A stretch of DNA of 45,750 nucleotides. It comes from Clostridiales bacterium (GTDB taxonomy: Bacteria; Bacillota; Clostridia; Saccharofermentanales; Saccharofermentanaceae). Under the pieces are notes generated by a model that saw only the letters and a program-made list of their open reading frames with translations, ran no database searches and was not told the DNA's origin. A program made the translations under genes and the position numbers. The DNA is taken from the NCBI GenBank assembly GCA_017961235.1, contig JAGCXQ010000051.1:1-45750 (forward strand). Direction: 5' to 3'. How positions within the stretch are numbered: position 1 is the first letter of the stretch; each line of letters opens with the position of its first letter. Below, piece after piece: positions 8,211 through 16,787 of this stretch.

Positions 8211-9550
8211 TAGCCTTCCTCCTTATTGTCCGAAGGAATATCCGGATCTTCGAATTCTTCGATTATTTTTTTCTTCGCCTTTTCTTCTTTGACGTGTTTT
8301 TTCTCTTTCACGTCTTTTTTATGATCGGATTCTTTCTTTTCAGAAGAATCCTTCTTCATTTCCGGTTCGTCTTTCGCAGTCTCCTGCTTCTCCGGCTCGT
8401 TCTTCTGAGGTTCGATCGTCTCCGGAACAACCTGTTTTTCAGGCTCTGCCGGCTTTATTTCTTCCTGTTTCGCCTCTGCAGGCTTTGTCTCCGGAGCCTT
8501 AGATTCCGAAGGCTTCTTTTCCTCGGGCTTCTTTTCCTCGGGCTTCGCCTCCACAGGCTCTGTCTCCGCAGAAGGGCCCTTCGCAAGTGCTTGGGGATCA
8601 TCTACAACAGTGATGATCGTATCCGGCTGTTTCACGATCTCCCTGGAGGGTGCGATCGCAGGTGCGTCCTTCTTTTCTTCTTTCTTTATGGGCTCGGCCG
8701 AAGCCGCATCTGCCTTGCTGTCGGACGGGAATTCCGGGAGTTTGTCTTCTTTATCTTCTTGCGGAAATGCCGGCAGGATCTCTTCTTTCTGCTCGCCCTG
8801 AAGCTCGGCAAGCGAATATACTTCCGGCACGAATTCATCGATCATCGACTTCGGAAGTGCGGTCTTATCCTCCGCCGTATAGCCGGAACCGAATTCATCA
8901 CGGATGATCAGGCCGTCATCGACTTCGATAACACGCTTCTTCATGCGGTCAACGAGATTACTGTCGTGGGTGCAGACAATTACCGTCGTTCCGGTCCTGT
9001 TGATCTCCTCGAGGAGTGCCATGATCGCCTCGGAGGTCTCCGGGTCGAGGTTACCGGTCGGCTCATCGGCCACGATCAGCTTCGGATTATTGAGCATCGC
9101 TCTGGCGATCGCCACGCGCTGCTGCTCACCGCCCGAGAGCTCGAGCGGCATGGAGTTTGCCTTATCACGCAGGCCGACCGCGCCCAGCACGATATCGACC
9201 ATCTGATGAAGTTTCTTACTTGGAACGCCGATGATCTCACCGGCAAATGCTATGTTTTCTTCGACCGTTTTTGTCTCGATCAGTCGGAAATCCTGATAGA
9301 TGATACCGATCTGACGGCGCAGGATCGGCACCAGCGCTCTCGGCATCTTGGATATGTTGAACTTGTCGATGATGACCATACCTTCCGTAGGCTTTTCCTC
9401 ACGGGTGATACACTTCATCAGCGTGGATTTACCGGAGCCGCTTTTTCCGATCACGAAGACGAACTCTCCGTCACGAATCGCAAATGTCACTCCTCGGAGC
9501 GCATCCGTGCCGGTCTTGTATGTCTTATGTACATTTTCAAAACGTATCAA
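8210..9550 (-). CDS. ftsE: Cell division ATP-binding protein FtsE with a long charged C-terminal tail
   Basis: 446 residues, about twice normal FtsE (about 228). Residues 1-220 form the ABC ATPase: Walker [10 protein letters not shown] (35-43), signature LSGGEQ (138-143), Walker B LIVADE (158-163) and the H-loop histidine at 195. Residues from about 221 on are a low-complexity tail dominated by Glu, Lys, Pro and Ala, with repeats of the [10 protein letters not shown] type. The tail has no membrane segment and would lie in the cytoplasm. It is in the same frame without interruption, so it is not a sequencing fusion to a recognisable neighbour. The start is a TTG with only a weak, distant AGGA. 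Tail function is unknown; it may be a disordered binding region for division proteins. Confidence 0.93.
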   Translation of the reverse strand: MIRFENVHKTYKTGTDALRGVTFAIRDGEFVFVIGKSGSGKSTLMKCITREEKPTEGMVIIDKFNISKMPRALVPILRRQIGIIYQDFRLIETKTVEENIAFAGEIIGVPSKKLHQMVDIVLGAVGLRDKANSMPLELSGGEQQRVAIARAMLNNPKLIVADEPTGNLDPETSEAIMALLEEINRTGTTVIVCTHDSNLVDRMKKRVIEVDDGLIIRDEFGSGYTAEDKTALPKSMIDEFVPEVYSLAELQGEQKEEILPAFPQEDKEDKLPEFPSDSKADAASAEPIKKEEKKDAPAIAPSREIVKQPDTIITVVDDPQALAKGPSAETEPVEAKPEEKKPEEKKPSESKAPETKPAEAKQEEIKPAEPEKQVVPETIEPQKNEPEKQETAKDEPEMKKDSSEKKESDHKKDVKEKKHVKEEKAKKKIIEEFEDPDIPSDNKEEG

Positions 9551-9569
9551 AGTATTTCGTTCCTACCGT

Positions 9570-10667
9570 TTACCAGTTGATATTTCCACCCTGGCCGGAT
9601 TTTTCCTGTTTTTCCAGATACGTACGTACCATTGCCGCCAGCTTGAAAAGCACTGCGTCATCGAACGATCTTAAGTCGAGTCCGGTGATCTTCTGTACTT
9701 TATCCAGACGGTAAACCAGAGTATTTCTATGTACGAATAGTTTTCTGGAGGTCTCACTGCCGTTGAGGTTATTCTCGAAGAAACTCTGGATCGTGACCAG
9801 TGTATCCGAATCGAGAGACTCATAGGCACCCTGCGGGAAGACCTCATTTAAGAACATGTTGCACAGCGTCGGCGGGAGCTGGTAGATCAGACGTCCGAGG
9901 CCGAGTTTGTCATAACGCATGATGAACTGTTCACTCTCAAATATAGAACCTACGCGAAGTGCCAGTGTGGCTTCACGGTAGGACTTCGCAATATCGCGGA
10001 GCGTCGGGGCCGGCATACCGATACCAACATGCGCACGGATCATGGACTCTGCATTGAGGTTATCCAGGATCGTTCTGCTGACTTCATTGAGGTAAGTATC
10101 GAAGTTTTCTCCGAGATCCATGACCAGCACGATAGTCTCTTCGTCCATCGCGACGACCATCTGGGTCTTCGTATCCGGGAACAGATTCTGCAGGATCTCG
10201 AGGCACTCGACACCGTCATTCTTGCTGACGCGTACGATGAATACGATACGGCGTGTCGCAAACGGGATCTTATATTCTCTTGCCTTCAGCGGGATATCGC
10301 CGGGCAGCTCATTCTCGAGAAGGATATTCTTGATAAAGGTCTCACGCTCCACATCTGTGTTGCGCTCACGCATCGCGGCCTTGATCCACTGGGTCACCAG
10401 CTCGAGATATGTCTTGGCCGTCGCATCGACACCGCTGATAAATGCGATGTACTGCGTCGAATCTCCGATAACGATCTTCATGTATGTCTTTCCCGCCGTA
10501 TTGGAGAACAGCTCATCGGAAAGAAGAACGGCTCTGGCACTGGAATCCTCGATTCCCTCCCATGCCGGATCGGTGCAGGCTACGACCATGCCCGATGTAT
10601 CCATGACGCCAACTGTCAAATCAAGGATCTTCTTTGCTTCGCGCATACACTTCTTTAATTCTTCCAT
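9570..10667 (-). CDS. PucR/CdaR-family transcriptional regulator
   Basis: 365 residues from the ATG at 10667. A GTG nine bases earlier is also possible, but AGGTGA stands five bases before this ATG. The N-terminal half (about 1-110) resembles a CdaR-type sensor domain. A GGDEF-like middle part follows, then the C-terminal PucR helix-turn-helix at about 300-355, with FFENNLNGSETSRKLFVHRN and NTLVYRLDKVQKITGL. These regulators typically respond to small metabolites; the ligand here is unknown. It is the first gene before ftsE and shares the promoter at 10743-10771, an unusual partner for ftsEX. Confidence 0.85.
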   Translation of the reverse strand: MEELKKCMREAKKILDLTVGVMDTSGMVVACTDPAWEGIEDSSARAVLLSDELFSNTAGKTYMKIVIGDSTQYIAFISGVDATAKTYLELVTQWIKAAMRERNTDVERETFIKNILLENELPGDIPLKAREYKIPFATRRIVFIVRVSKNDGVECLEILQNLFPDTKTQMVVAMDEETIVLVMDLGENFDTYLNEVSRTILDNLNAESMIRAHVGIGMPAPTLRDIAKSYREATLALRVGSIFESEQFIMRYDKLGLGRLIYQLPPTLCNMFLNEVFPQGAYESLDSDTLVTIQSFFENNLNGSETSRKLFVHRNTLVYRLDKVQKITGLDLRSFDDAVLFKLAAMVRTYLEKQEKSGQGGNINW

Positions 10668-10742
10668 ACGCTTCACCTAATCTCTTTCATAGTCTTTGCG
10701 GTATCGGACATAAATCATCCGACAGAAGTCGTTATCCTATTT

Positions 10743-10771
10743 ATCTTAAACTTTTCACGAAAATCTTGCAA
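10743..10771 (-). promoter_or_regulatory. Promoter of the regulator-ftsEX unit
   Basis: Minus strand: TTGCAA (10766-10771), 17-base spacer, TAAGAT (10743-10748), about 75 bases upstream of the regulator start. The msmK terminator lies just upstream, so this is a fresh transcription start for the ftsEX module. Confidence 0.6.
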
Positions 10772-10800
10772 CATTCGCGATATGTTTTGTACTTTTAGGC

Positions 10801-10832
10801 AAAAGAAAAGAGCTGTCCAAGTAGGACAGCTC
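10801..10832 (-). terminator. Intrinsic terminator of msmK
   Basis: On the minus strand GAGCTGTCC (10824-10832) and GGACAGCTC (10810-10818) form a perfect 9-bp stem with a 5-base loop, followed by TTTTCTTTT (10801-10809). It lies 30 bases past the msmK stop. Confidence 0.93.
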
Positions 10833-10862
10833 CATTCCTTATTTTCACTTACTTGTTTCCGA

Positions 10863-11978
10863 TTAGGAAATGATGCTCTGCTCTGTATCCTTATCGAAGA
10901 GGTGAACACGGTTAGCATCAACAGCGATGTCAACAACTTCACCTACACGGGACTCGGATGTGGTCGGGTCAACTCTTGCGGTCAGCGGGAGAGAACCGTT
11001 AACTGTTACATACAGGTATGTCTCAGCACCGAGCATCTCGACAACGTCGACGTCTGCGGAGAATGCAGATTCCGGATGCATGGATACGTAAGTACCGTCA
11101 TCGGTGAGAGCCTCAGGACGAATACCGAAGATAACTTCTGTGCCGTCACGCTCGATAACTTCCGGTACGCAGTAACGCTCTGCGAGCTTGATGGAAGTAT
11201 TCTCGAATGCAACATAAACATCGTCGCCTTCTACCTGGATCATAGCGTTGATGAAGTTCATCGGCGGCATACCGATAAATCCTGCTACGAATGTGTTAAC
11301 CGGGTTATCATAGAGCTCCGTCGGGGAGTCAACCTGCTGGATGAAGCCATCCTTCATAACTACGATACGGGTACCCATCGTCATAGCCTCTGTCTGGTCG
11401 TGAGTAACGTAGATGATGGTTGTCTGCAGTCTCTGGTGGAGCTTGGTGATCTCAACACGCATCTGAACACGGAGCTTAGCGTCGAGGTTGGACAGCGGCT
11501 CGTCCATGAGGAAGACCTTCGGGTCACGAACGATAGCACGGCCGAGAGCAACACGCTGACGCTGACCACCGGAGAGAGCCTTCGGCTTTCTGTCGAGGAG
11601 GTGCTCGATCTCGAGGATCTTAGCAGCTTCCTGAACGCGGCGCTTGATCTCATCACGAGCTACCTTACGGAGCTTAAGACCGAATGCCATGTTATCGAAT
11701 ACTGTCATATGCGGATAGAGAGCGTAGTTCTGGAAAACCATCGCGATATCACGATCCTTCGGGAGAACGTCGTTGATGAGACGATCCTCGATGTAGATCT
11801 CACCCTCGGAAATATCTTCGAGACCAGCGATCATACGAAGAGTTGTGGACTTACCGCAACCGGAAGGTCCTACCAGGATGATGAACTCCTTATCGGAAAT
11901 CTCAAGGTTGAAGTCAGAAACAGCTACTACGCCGCCTTCATACTTCTTGTAAACATGCTGAAGTGATAAACTTGCCAT
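10863..11978 (-). CDS. msmK: Sugar ABC transporter ATP-binding protein (MsmK/UgpC/MalK type)
   Basis: 371 residues. N-terminal ABC domain with Walker [10 protein letters not shown] (37-45), signature [14 protein letters not shown] and Walker B VFLMDEP. A C-terminal TOBE/MalK regulatory domain follows, with IFGIRPEAL. It drives carbohydrate import at the cytoplasmic face of the membrane. No permease or binding-protein genes are nearby, and the gene has its own promoter and terminator. In Firmicutes a single MsmK often serves several sugar transporters, and this isolated layout fits that. Which sugars it serves cannot be read from the sequence. Confidence 0.93.
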   Translation of the reverse strand: MASLSLQHVYKKYEGGVVAVSDFNLEISDKEFIILVGPSGCGKSTTLRMIAGLEDISEGEIYIEDRLINDVLPKDRDIAMVFQNYALYPHMTVFDNMAFGLKLRKVARDEIKRRVQEAAKILEIEHLLDRKPKALSGGQRQRVALGRAIVRDPKVFLMDEPLSNLDAKLRVQMRVEITKLHQRLQTTIIYVTHDQTEAMTMGTRIVVMKDGFIQQVDSPTELYDNPVNTFVAGFIGMPPMNFINAMIQVEGDDVYVAFENTSIKLAERYCVPEVIERDGTEVIFGIRPEALTDDGTYVSMHPESAFSADVDVVEMLGAETYLYVTVNGSLPLTARVDPTTSESRVGEVVDIAVDANRVHLFDKDTEQSIIS

Positions 11979-12032
11979 TTGTTACCTCCAAATCGTGCGA
12001 CGCTTCTGCGTGCACTTTTTCTTTATGGAACT

Positions 12033-12061
12033 ACTATATCATGCCCCAAGATACGTGACCA
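12033..12061 (-). promoter_or_regulatory. Promoter of msmK
   Basis: Minus strand: TGGTCA (12056-12061), 17-base spacer, TATAGT (12033-12038), about 55 bases upstream of the msmK ATG. The -35 matches four of six consensus bases. It diverges from the argB promoter region. Confidence 0.5.
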
Positions 12062-12198
12062 CTCGTAAAAATCCCCAAAAATCCGCGGGCTTTTTTGACA
12101 CCCGTCAACATGCTTTTTGGCAACTTGACAATGATTCCCACTGTCCCGTTGTGCAGAATGTACAATTTTCCTGATTTTTACCCGTTATACTTGCTTTA

Positions 12199-12232
12199 TG
12201 CAATTTTATTCAGTATTCTGTATAAATATTAA
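12199..12232 (+). promoter_or_regulatory. Two ARG-box-like operators before argB
   Basis: Two 14-base sites resemble the ArgR consensus TGAATwwwwATTCA. Site 1 at 12199-12212 (TGCAATTTTATTCA) has a perfect right half. Site 2 at 12219-12232 (TGTATAAATATTAA) has one mismatch per half. The centres are 20 bases apart, about two helical turns, as in paired ARG boxes of other bacteria. Site 2 overlaps a TATAAA -10-like hexamer at 12221-12226, so binding would block argB transcription. ArgR control is inferred. Confidence 0.55.
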
Positions 12233-12250
12233 CACAGGCAGGAGATATAT

Positions 12251-13198
12251 ATGGAAAAGGATAAAACTCTACCTTCTGTAGGAACTGATATGCAGACATG
12301 GATCAACAAGGCAGCGACCCTGATCGAGGCGCTTCCCTATATCCAGAGCCTGGCCGGAAAGACCGTCGTTATCAAGTACGGCGGCAATGCAATGGTCAAT
12401 GACGAGCTGAAATCCTCCGTCATGGATGATATCGCTCTTCTGAAATCCGTCGGCATCAACCCGGTACTCGTCCATGGCGGCGGACCGGACATCAGCAACA
12501 TGCTCAAGACCCTGAACGTGGAATCACGCTTCGAGAACGGCCTGCGTGTCACCGATGCCAAGGTCATGAGCGTCGCACAGATGGTACTGGTCGGAAAGAC
12601 AAATAAAGAGATCGTCTCCTACCTCGGCCAGAAAGGCGTCAAGGCAATCGGTATCAGCGGTATCGACGGTCACCTGATCGAGTGCGAGAAGCTCACCGAG
12701 GATGCCAACGGCAATCCGATCGATGTCGGCTTTGTCGGTAAGATAAAGAAGATCAACACCAAGGTCATCTCTACTCTGGCTAATGATGAATATATTCCGG
12801 TCGTTGCACCGATCGGTGTCGGCTCCGATGGAGAGAGCTATAACATCAATGCAGACACCGTGGCAGCGGAGATCGCAGTTGCCCTGAAGGCGGAAAAGCT
12901 CATGACCCTTACTGATGTAGAAGGCGTCAAGGGCATCATGCCGGACGGAACCGAGCAGGTCTTCCCTGTCCTCACTGAGTCCGATATCCACGATATGATC
13001 GAGACCGGAGTCATCACCGGCGGTATGATCCCGAAGGTCAACGGATGCCTCGATACGATCCGACGCGGCGTCGGCCGTGCACATATTATCGACGGGCGTA
13101 TCCCTCACAGTATCCTTCTGGAGATCTTCACCGGCAAAGGTATCGGCACGATGATCGTTCAGGAAAAGAAGCCCTATTTCGAGGGAGAAAAAATCTGA
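12251..13198 (+). CDS. argB: Acetylglutamate kinase
   Basis: 315 residues, an amino-acid-kinase-fold enzyme that phosphorylates N-acetylglutamate in the second step of arginine synthesis. Visible motifs are [10 protein letters not shown] (about 40-49), [10 protein letters not shown] (about 76-85), the [12 protein letters not shown] block and the C-terminal GGMIPKV substrate-binding segment. The N-terminus is about 15 residues longer than minimal forms, as in arginine-inhibited kinases, so feedback inhibition is possible but not proven. AGGAG precedes the ATG. First gene of argB-argD-argF. Confidence 0.97.
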   Translation: MEKDKTLPSVGTDMQTWINKAATLIEALPYIQSLAGKTVVIKYGGNAMVNDELKSSVMDDIALLKSVGINPVLVHGGGPDISNMLKTLNVESRFENGLRVTDAKVMSVAQMVLVGKTNKEIVSYLGQKGVKAIGISGIDGHLIECEKLTEDANGNPIDVGFVGKIKKINTKVISTLANDEYIPVVAPIGVGSDGESYNINADTVAAEIAVALKAEKLMTLTDVEGVKGIMPDGTEQVFPVLTESDIHDMIETGVITGGMIPKVNGCLDTIRRGVGRAHIIDGRIPHSILLEIFTGKGIGTMIVQEKKPYFEGEKI

Positions 13199-13219
13199 CA
13201 CGAACTGAGGATATATATA

Positions 13220-14431
13220 ATGAATACTAAAGATAAAACATTAACACAGATCATAAACTACGACGAAGAGTATTATATGCCGGTGTTCGGGAAACGTGTT
13301 CCCCTCGTGGCTGACCACGGAAAAGGCGTTTACCTCTATGGCACCGACGGCAAGCAGTACATGGACATGATCGGCGGTATCGCCGTTAATGTTCTCGGTC
13401 ACAGCAATCCGGCACTCGTAAAGGCGGTCTCGGATCAGGCAAAGAAAGTGATCCACTGCTGCAATTACTACTATAACGAACCGCAGACGATGCTGGCCAA
13501 GAAGCTCGTGGAGATGAGCTTCGCCGATAAGGTATTCTTCGCCAACTCCGGTGCAGAAGCCAACGAAGGCGCGATCAAGCTCGCTCGCGGGTACTGGTAT
13601 AAGAAGGGCACTCCGAAGCCGAAGATCATCACAGCGAAGATGTCTTTCCACGGAAGAACGATGGCGACCATCGCGGCCACCGGCCAGGAGAAGTTCTCTA
13701 TCCCGTTCGGTCCGAATGTTCCGGGTTTCGTCTATGTTCCTTATAACGATATCGACGCGATCAAAAAAGCTGCCGATAAAGAAACCGGCGCGATCATGCT
13801 CGAGCTGATCCAGGGCGAGAGCGGCGTGCATCCGGCAGATGCAGCATACGTAAAAGCCGTAAAGAAGTTCTGCACCGAGAACAAGATCCTTCTGATCATC
13901 GACGAAGTCCAGACAGGTGTCGGACATACCGGAACCTTCTTCGCATATGAGCAGTATGGCATCAAGCCGGATATCGTTACTCTGGCAAAAGGACTCTCCG
14001 GCGGCGTTCCGGTCGGCGCTGTGCTTGCAACGAAGAAGGCAGCAGCCGGATTCGCTCCCGGCGATCACGGCTCCACCTTCGGCGGTAACCCGCTGGCCTG
14101 TGCCGCAGGACTTGCTGTAATCGATCAGATCGAGTCCAAGGAACTTCTGAAAAATGTCACCGAGCTGGGTGCTTTTACCAAGGAAAAGCTCGAAAAGCTC
14201 GGCAAGAAAACGAAGAAGATCTCCGAAGTACGTGGCAAGGGACTTCTCATCGGTATCGAGCTCACATCCGATTCTTCCGCCGATGTGAAGATGAAGCTCT
14301 TCGAGAAAGGCTTCCTCGTCAGCGCGATCGGAGCGAACGTGATCCGTATCGCACCTCCGCTGATCATCAACAAAACACAGATCAATAAATTCATCTCTGC
14401 ACTGCAGGATGTCCTTCAGGGAAAGGAGTAA
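13220..14431 (+). CDS. argD: Acetylornithine aminotransferase
   Basis: 403 residues, class III PLP aminotransferase. It converts N-acetylglutamate semialdehyde to N-acetylornithine. Typical blocks are FANSGAEANEGAIKLAR, the LIIDEVQTGVGHTG PLP region, and the Schiff-base lysine in TLAKGLSGGVPVGA. The length is normal. It lies 21 bases after argB and 6 bases before argF. Confidence 0.96.
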   Translation: MNTKDKTLTQIINYDEEYYMPVFGKRVPLVADHGKGVYLYGTDGKQYMDMIGGIAVNVLGHSNPALVKAVSDQAKKVIHCCNYYYNEPQTMLAKKLVEMSFADKVFFANSGAEANEGAIKLARGYWYKKGTPKPKIITAKMSFHGRTMATIAATGQEKFSIPFGPNVPGFVYVPYNDIDAIKKAADKETGAIMLELIQGESGVHPADAAYVKAVKKFCTENKILLIIDEVQTGVGHTGTFFAYEQYGIKPDIVTLAKGLSGGVPVGAVLATKKAAAGFAPGDHGSTFGGNPLACAAGLAVIDQIESKELLKNVTELGAFTKEKLEKLGKKTKKISEVRGKGLLIGIELTSDSSADVKMKLFEKGFLVSAIGANVIRIAPPLIINKTQINKFISALQDVLQGKE

Positions 14432-14437
14432 ACACAT

Positions 14438-15370
14438 ATGAAACACTATATCGATTTTCACGAAGACGTAACCATCCCGGAGCTCGACGCACTTCTTGAT
14501 ACCGCGATCGATCTCAAGGCGAAGACGAAGGCGGGCATCCCGCATCCGATCCTGGCCGGAAAGACTCTCGGCATGATCTTTACCAAGTCTTCCACAAGAA
14601 CACGTGTCTCCTTCGAAGTTGGTATGTACCAGCTCGGCGGACATGCGCTCTTCCTCTCTTCCGATGACATCCAGATCGGACGTGGCGAGACCATCCATGA
14701 TACAGCCAACGTTCTCTCGAGAATGGTCGATGGTATCATGATCAGAACTTTTGCCCATCAGGACATCGTAGATCTTGCGAAGTACGGTTCTGTCCCGGTC
14801 ATCAACGGTCTTTCCGATGACCAGCATCCGACACAGGTACTGGCGGACCTTCTGACCATCAAGGAACATAAGGGTACGCTGAAGGGCCTGAAGTTCGCCT
14901 ATGTTGGCGACGGCAATAACATGGCCAATTCCCTGCTGCACGCTTGTGCGAAGGCAGGTATGGATATCTCTGTAGCTTCCCCGAAAGACTACACCTGCCC
15001 GGAGAAGTATGTGCTCCAGGCGCAGGAAGATGCGAAGATCACCGGTTCCAAGATCGTCATGACGGAGGATCCGTATGTGGCCTGCAAGGACGCGGATGTC
15101 ATCTACACAGACACCTGGGCAAGCATGGGTCAGGAATCCGAGAAGGCCATGAGAGCGAAGATCTTCAAGGACTATCAGGTCAACTCCGACCTGTTCTCTA
15201 CTGCGGATAAGGATGCGATCTTCCTTCACTGCCTGCCGGCATACCGGGGCTACGAAGTAACAGAAGATATCATCGACGGACCGCACTCTGTCGTATTCGA
15301 TGAGGCCGAGAACAGACTGCATGCCCATAAGGCGATCCTCGTTCACCTCATGAGTAACCAGCATGCCTGA
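14438..15370 (+). CDS. argF: Ornithine carbamoyltransferase
   Basis: 310 residues, full length. It forms citrulline from ornithine and carbamoyl phosphate. The carbamoyl-phosphate site SSTRTRVSFE (about 51-60), the DQHPTQVLADL segment and the ornithine-site cysteine motif HCLPAYRG are all intact. The AGGAG site lies in the end of argD. The next gene begins inside the last eight bases of argF. Confidence 0.97.
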   Translation: MKHYIDFHEDVTIPELDALLDTAIDLKAKTKAGIPHPILAGKTLGMIFTKSSTRTRVSFEVGMYQLGGHALFLSSDDIQIGRGETIHDTANVLSRMVDGIMIRTFAHQDIVDLAKYGSVPVINGLSDDQHPTQVLADLLTIKEHKGTLKGLKFAYVGDGNNMANSLLHACAKAGMDISVASPKDYTCPEKYVLQAQEDAKITGSKIVMTEDPYVACKDADVIYTDTWASMGQESEKAMRAKIFKDYQVNSDLFSTADKDAIFLHCLPAYRGYEVTEDIIDGPHSVVFDEAENRLHAHKAILVHLMSNQHA

Positions 15371-15893
15371 TATCTACGTCAGAAAAGCAAGACTCACCGA
15401 AGCGCCGGTGATACTGCAGCTCGTACACGAGTCGATGTCTTCGTACTGCAGGGATTCGGGTATCCCGGATTCTTATATCGAGGCGACTTCCGAAGATCAG
15501 GAAGCGATCGAGAATGCGATCTCCTCCGGTGTGGTCTTCGTCGCGCTCAGCGAGGACGACGAGATCCTCGGCACCTGCCGTCTTTATATCCGTCCGAGAA
15601 GAGATCTCGACAAAGAGATCAAGAGTGTGATCTCCGGCATCTCCACGCGTATCGCCTATTTTGCGAGATTCTCCGTGTGGGATACCTGGCGCGGCCAGGG
15701 GATCGGGAACTATCTTCTTTCCTACTGCGAGAAGGTCGCGAGAAGCTCCCGGTGCTCACACATACTGCTTCACACGGCACTCACCAATACCGGTATGGTA
15801 GATTATTACCGGACAAGGGGCTTCGGTCTTCTTTCTTCCGACGACCGGCGCGGCTACCAGAGAGGTCTCTTTGGAAAAGCACTTACCCAGTAA
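15363..15893 (+). CDS. GNAT-family N-acetyltransferase in the arginine operon
   Basis: 176 residues with a single GNAT domain. The acetyl-CoA loop is in RFSVWDTWRGQGIGNYLL (about 101-118, RGQGIG), and TGMVDYYRTRGFGLL is the C-terminal motif. The start overlaps argF by eight bases, and a strong terminator follows, so it is the last gene of argB-argD-argF. No argA or argJ is in the window. Short GNAT-type N-acetylglutamate synthases exist in some bacteria, so this could supply acetylglutamate; this is inference from context and size. An unrelated acetyltransferase is equally possible. Confidence 0.85.
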   Translation: MPDIYVRKARLTEAPVILQLVHESMSSYCRDSGIPDSYIEATSEDQEAIENAISSGVVFVALSEDDEILGTCRLYIRPRRDLDKEIKSVISGISTRIAYFARFSVWDTWRGQGIGNYLLSYCEKVARSSRCSHILLHTALTNTGMVDYYRTRGFGLLSSDDRRGYQRGLFGKALTQ

Positions 15894-15924
15894 GCGCGAT
15901 TTCATCCATACATGTGTTTTTCTG

Positions 15925-15963
15925 CTTCTGCATCTCCGCATTCGGAGGTGCAGAAGTTTTTTT
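15925..15963 (+). terminator. Intrinsic terminator of the arg operon
   Basis: CTTCTGCATCTCCG (15925-15938) pairs with CGGAGGTGCAGAAG (15943-15956), a 14-bp stem with a CATT loop and one G-U pair, followed by seven T (15957-15963). It lies about 30 bases past the GNAT stop. Confidence 0.95.
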
Positions 15964-16068
15964 ACCTTGGCGCGGGCCACCTTTTATACTGTTTGTTCCG
16001 AACTTTATCAGTATTACTTATATCCCCCGCATTCCGTCGAAAAACATTTTCGATAGTTGTGGTTATTT

Positions 16069-16081
16069 CACTAGAATAGTG
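16069..16081 (+). promoter_or_regulatory. Inverted repeat at the promoter of the XRE regulator, possible operator
   Basis: CACTA-GAA-TAGTG is a perfect 5-bp inverted repeat with a 3-base centre, overlapping a TAGAAT -10-like hexamer (16072-16077) and 36 bases before the regulator ATG. The position suits autorepression by the HTH protein that follows. Inferred only. Confidence 0.4.
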
Positions 16082-16117
16082 TAAAAAATCTTTAGGAAAG
16101 GCAGGCTAATAGAAGAC

Positions 16118-16780
16118 ATGAAAAAGATTCGAGAATACAGATTACGCGCAAATTTGAGTCAGGGACAGCTAGCAGAAAAAGTGAACGTCAAGCAGCCTTC
16201 CGTTTCCCAGTGGGAAAGAGGAACAGCATATCCTGCGATCGACACAGCCAAGAAACTGTGCGAAGTGCTTCAGATCCCTTTCAATATGATCTTCGATCAT
16301 TATTCGGGAGAAGGCCCCTTCGATATCCCCGTCTATTCCGGTATCCGGGGAAGCGGTGAACCGATCCCCTGTACCAGAGCAGAGTCCTCTCTCCGCATCT
16401 CTGAAGATGAGCTCAGACGATTGGTCCCGAAAAGCGAGATATCCGAACGCGGACTCTCACAGGATCCGCAGTCGAAGATCGATCCGGGCTGGTTCTTCGG
16501 GTATTACTGCGAGTCCGAAAACCTCTCTCCCATGATCCTTCCCCACACGATCAATCTGATCTACCGGACAGGAAATCTGCACTCCAATTCTATTCATCTG
16601 GTGAGTATGGATGGCCGAGACGGCACACTGGTCCGCCTGATCCAAAATGAGCAGGGTATCCTTGCCGTAATAAAGGGGATCTCTGACCGGTACCGGTATT
16701 TCAGGCCAAACGAACTAAAGAGCGGTGCGCTGGTCATCTATGGCATCGTCGTAGAATCCAGGAAGACTCTTCTGAAGTGA
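16118..16780 (+). CDS. XRE-family repressor with a non-catalytic S24 (LexA/CI-like) domain
   Basis: 220 residues. An N-terminal helix-turn-helix (about 3-58) has LSQGQLAEKVNVKQPSVSQW as the DNA-binding part. The C-terminal half (about 120-212) follows the LexA/phage-CI S24 fold. In that fold the nucleophile lies in a G-D-S-M-x-P motif and the base lysine in V-K-R-L. Here the equivalent positions read S-E-N-L-S-P (N135) and L-V-R-L (V172), so both catalytic residues are replaced. Self-cleavage as in SOS induction is therefore unlikely, and the domain may serve dimerisation. There are no phage genes nearby. Its targets are unknown, apart from a possible site in its own promoter. Confidence 0.85.
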   Translation: MKKIREYRLRANLSQGQLAEKVNVKQPSVSQWERGTAYPAIDTAKKLCEVLQIPFNMIFDHYSGEGPFDIPVYSGIRGSGEPIPCTRAESSLRISEDELRRLVPKSEISERGLSQDPQSKIDPGWFFGYYCESENLSPMILPHTINLIYRTGNLHSNSIHLVSMDGRDGTLVRLIQNEQGILAVIKGISDRYRYFRPNELKSGALVIYGIVVESRKTLLK

Positions 16781-16787
16781 TAGAAGG

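Noticed and set aside
8855..8863. AAGTGCGGT, identical to the Haemophilus uptake core
   Set aside because: A single chance occurrence inside ftsE; it is not the over-represented motif.
13241..15364. 707-residue open frame antisense to argD and argF
   Set aside because: It overlaps two certain genes over their whole length, has no ribosome-binding site or recognisable domain, and reflects the codon bias of the sense strand.
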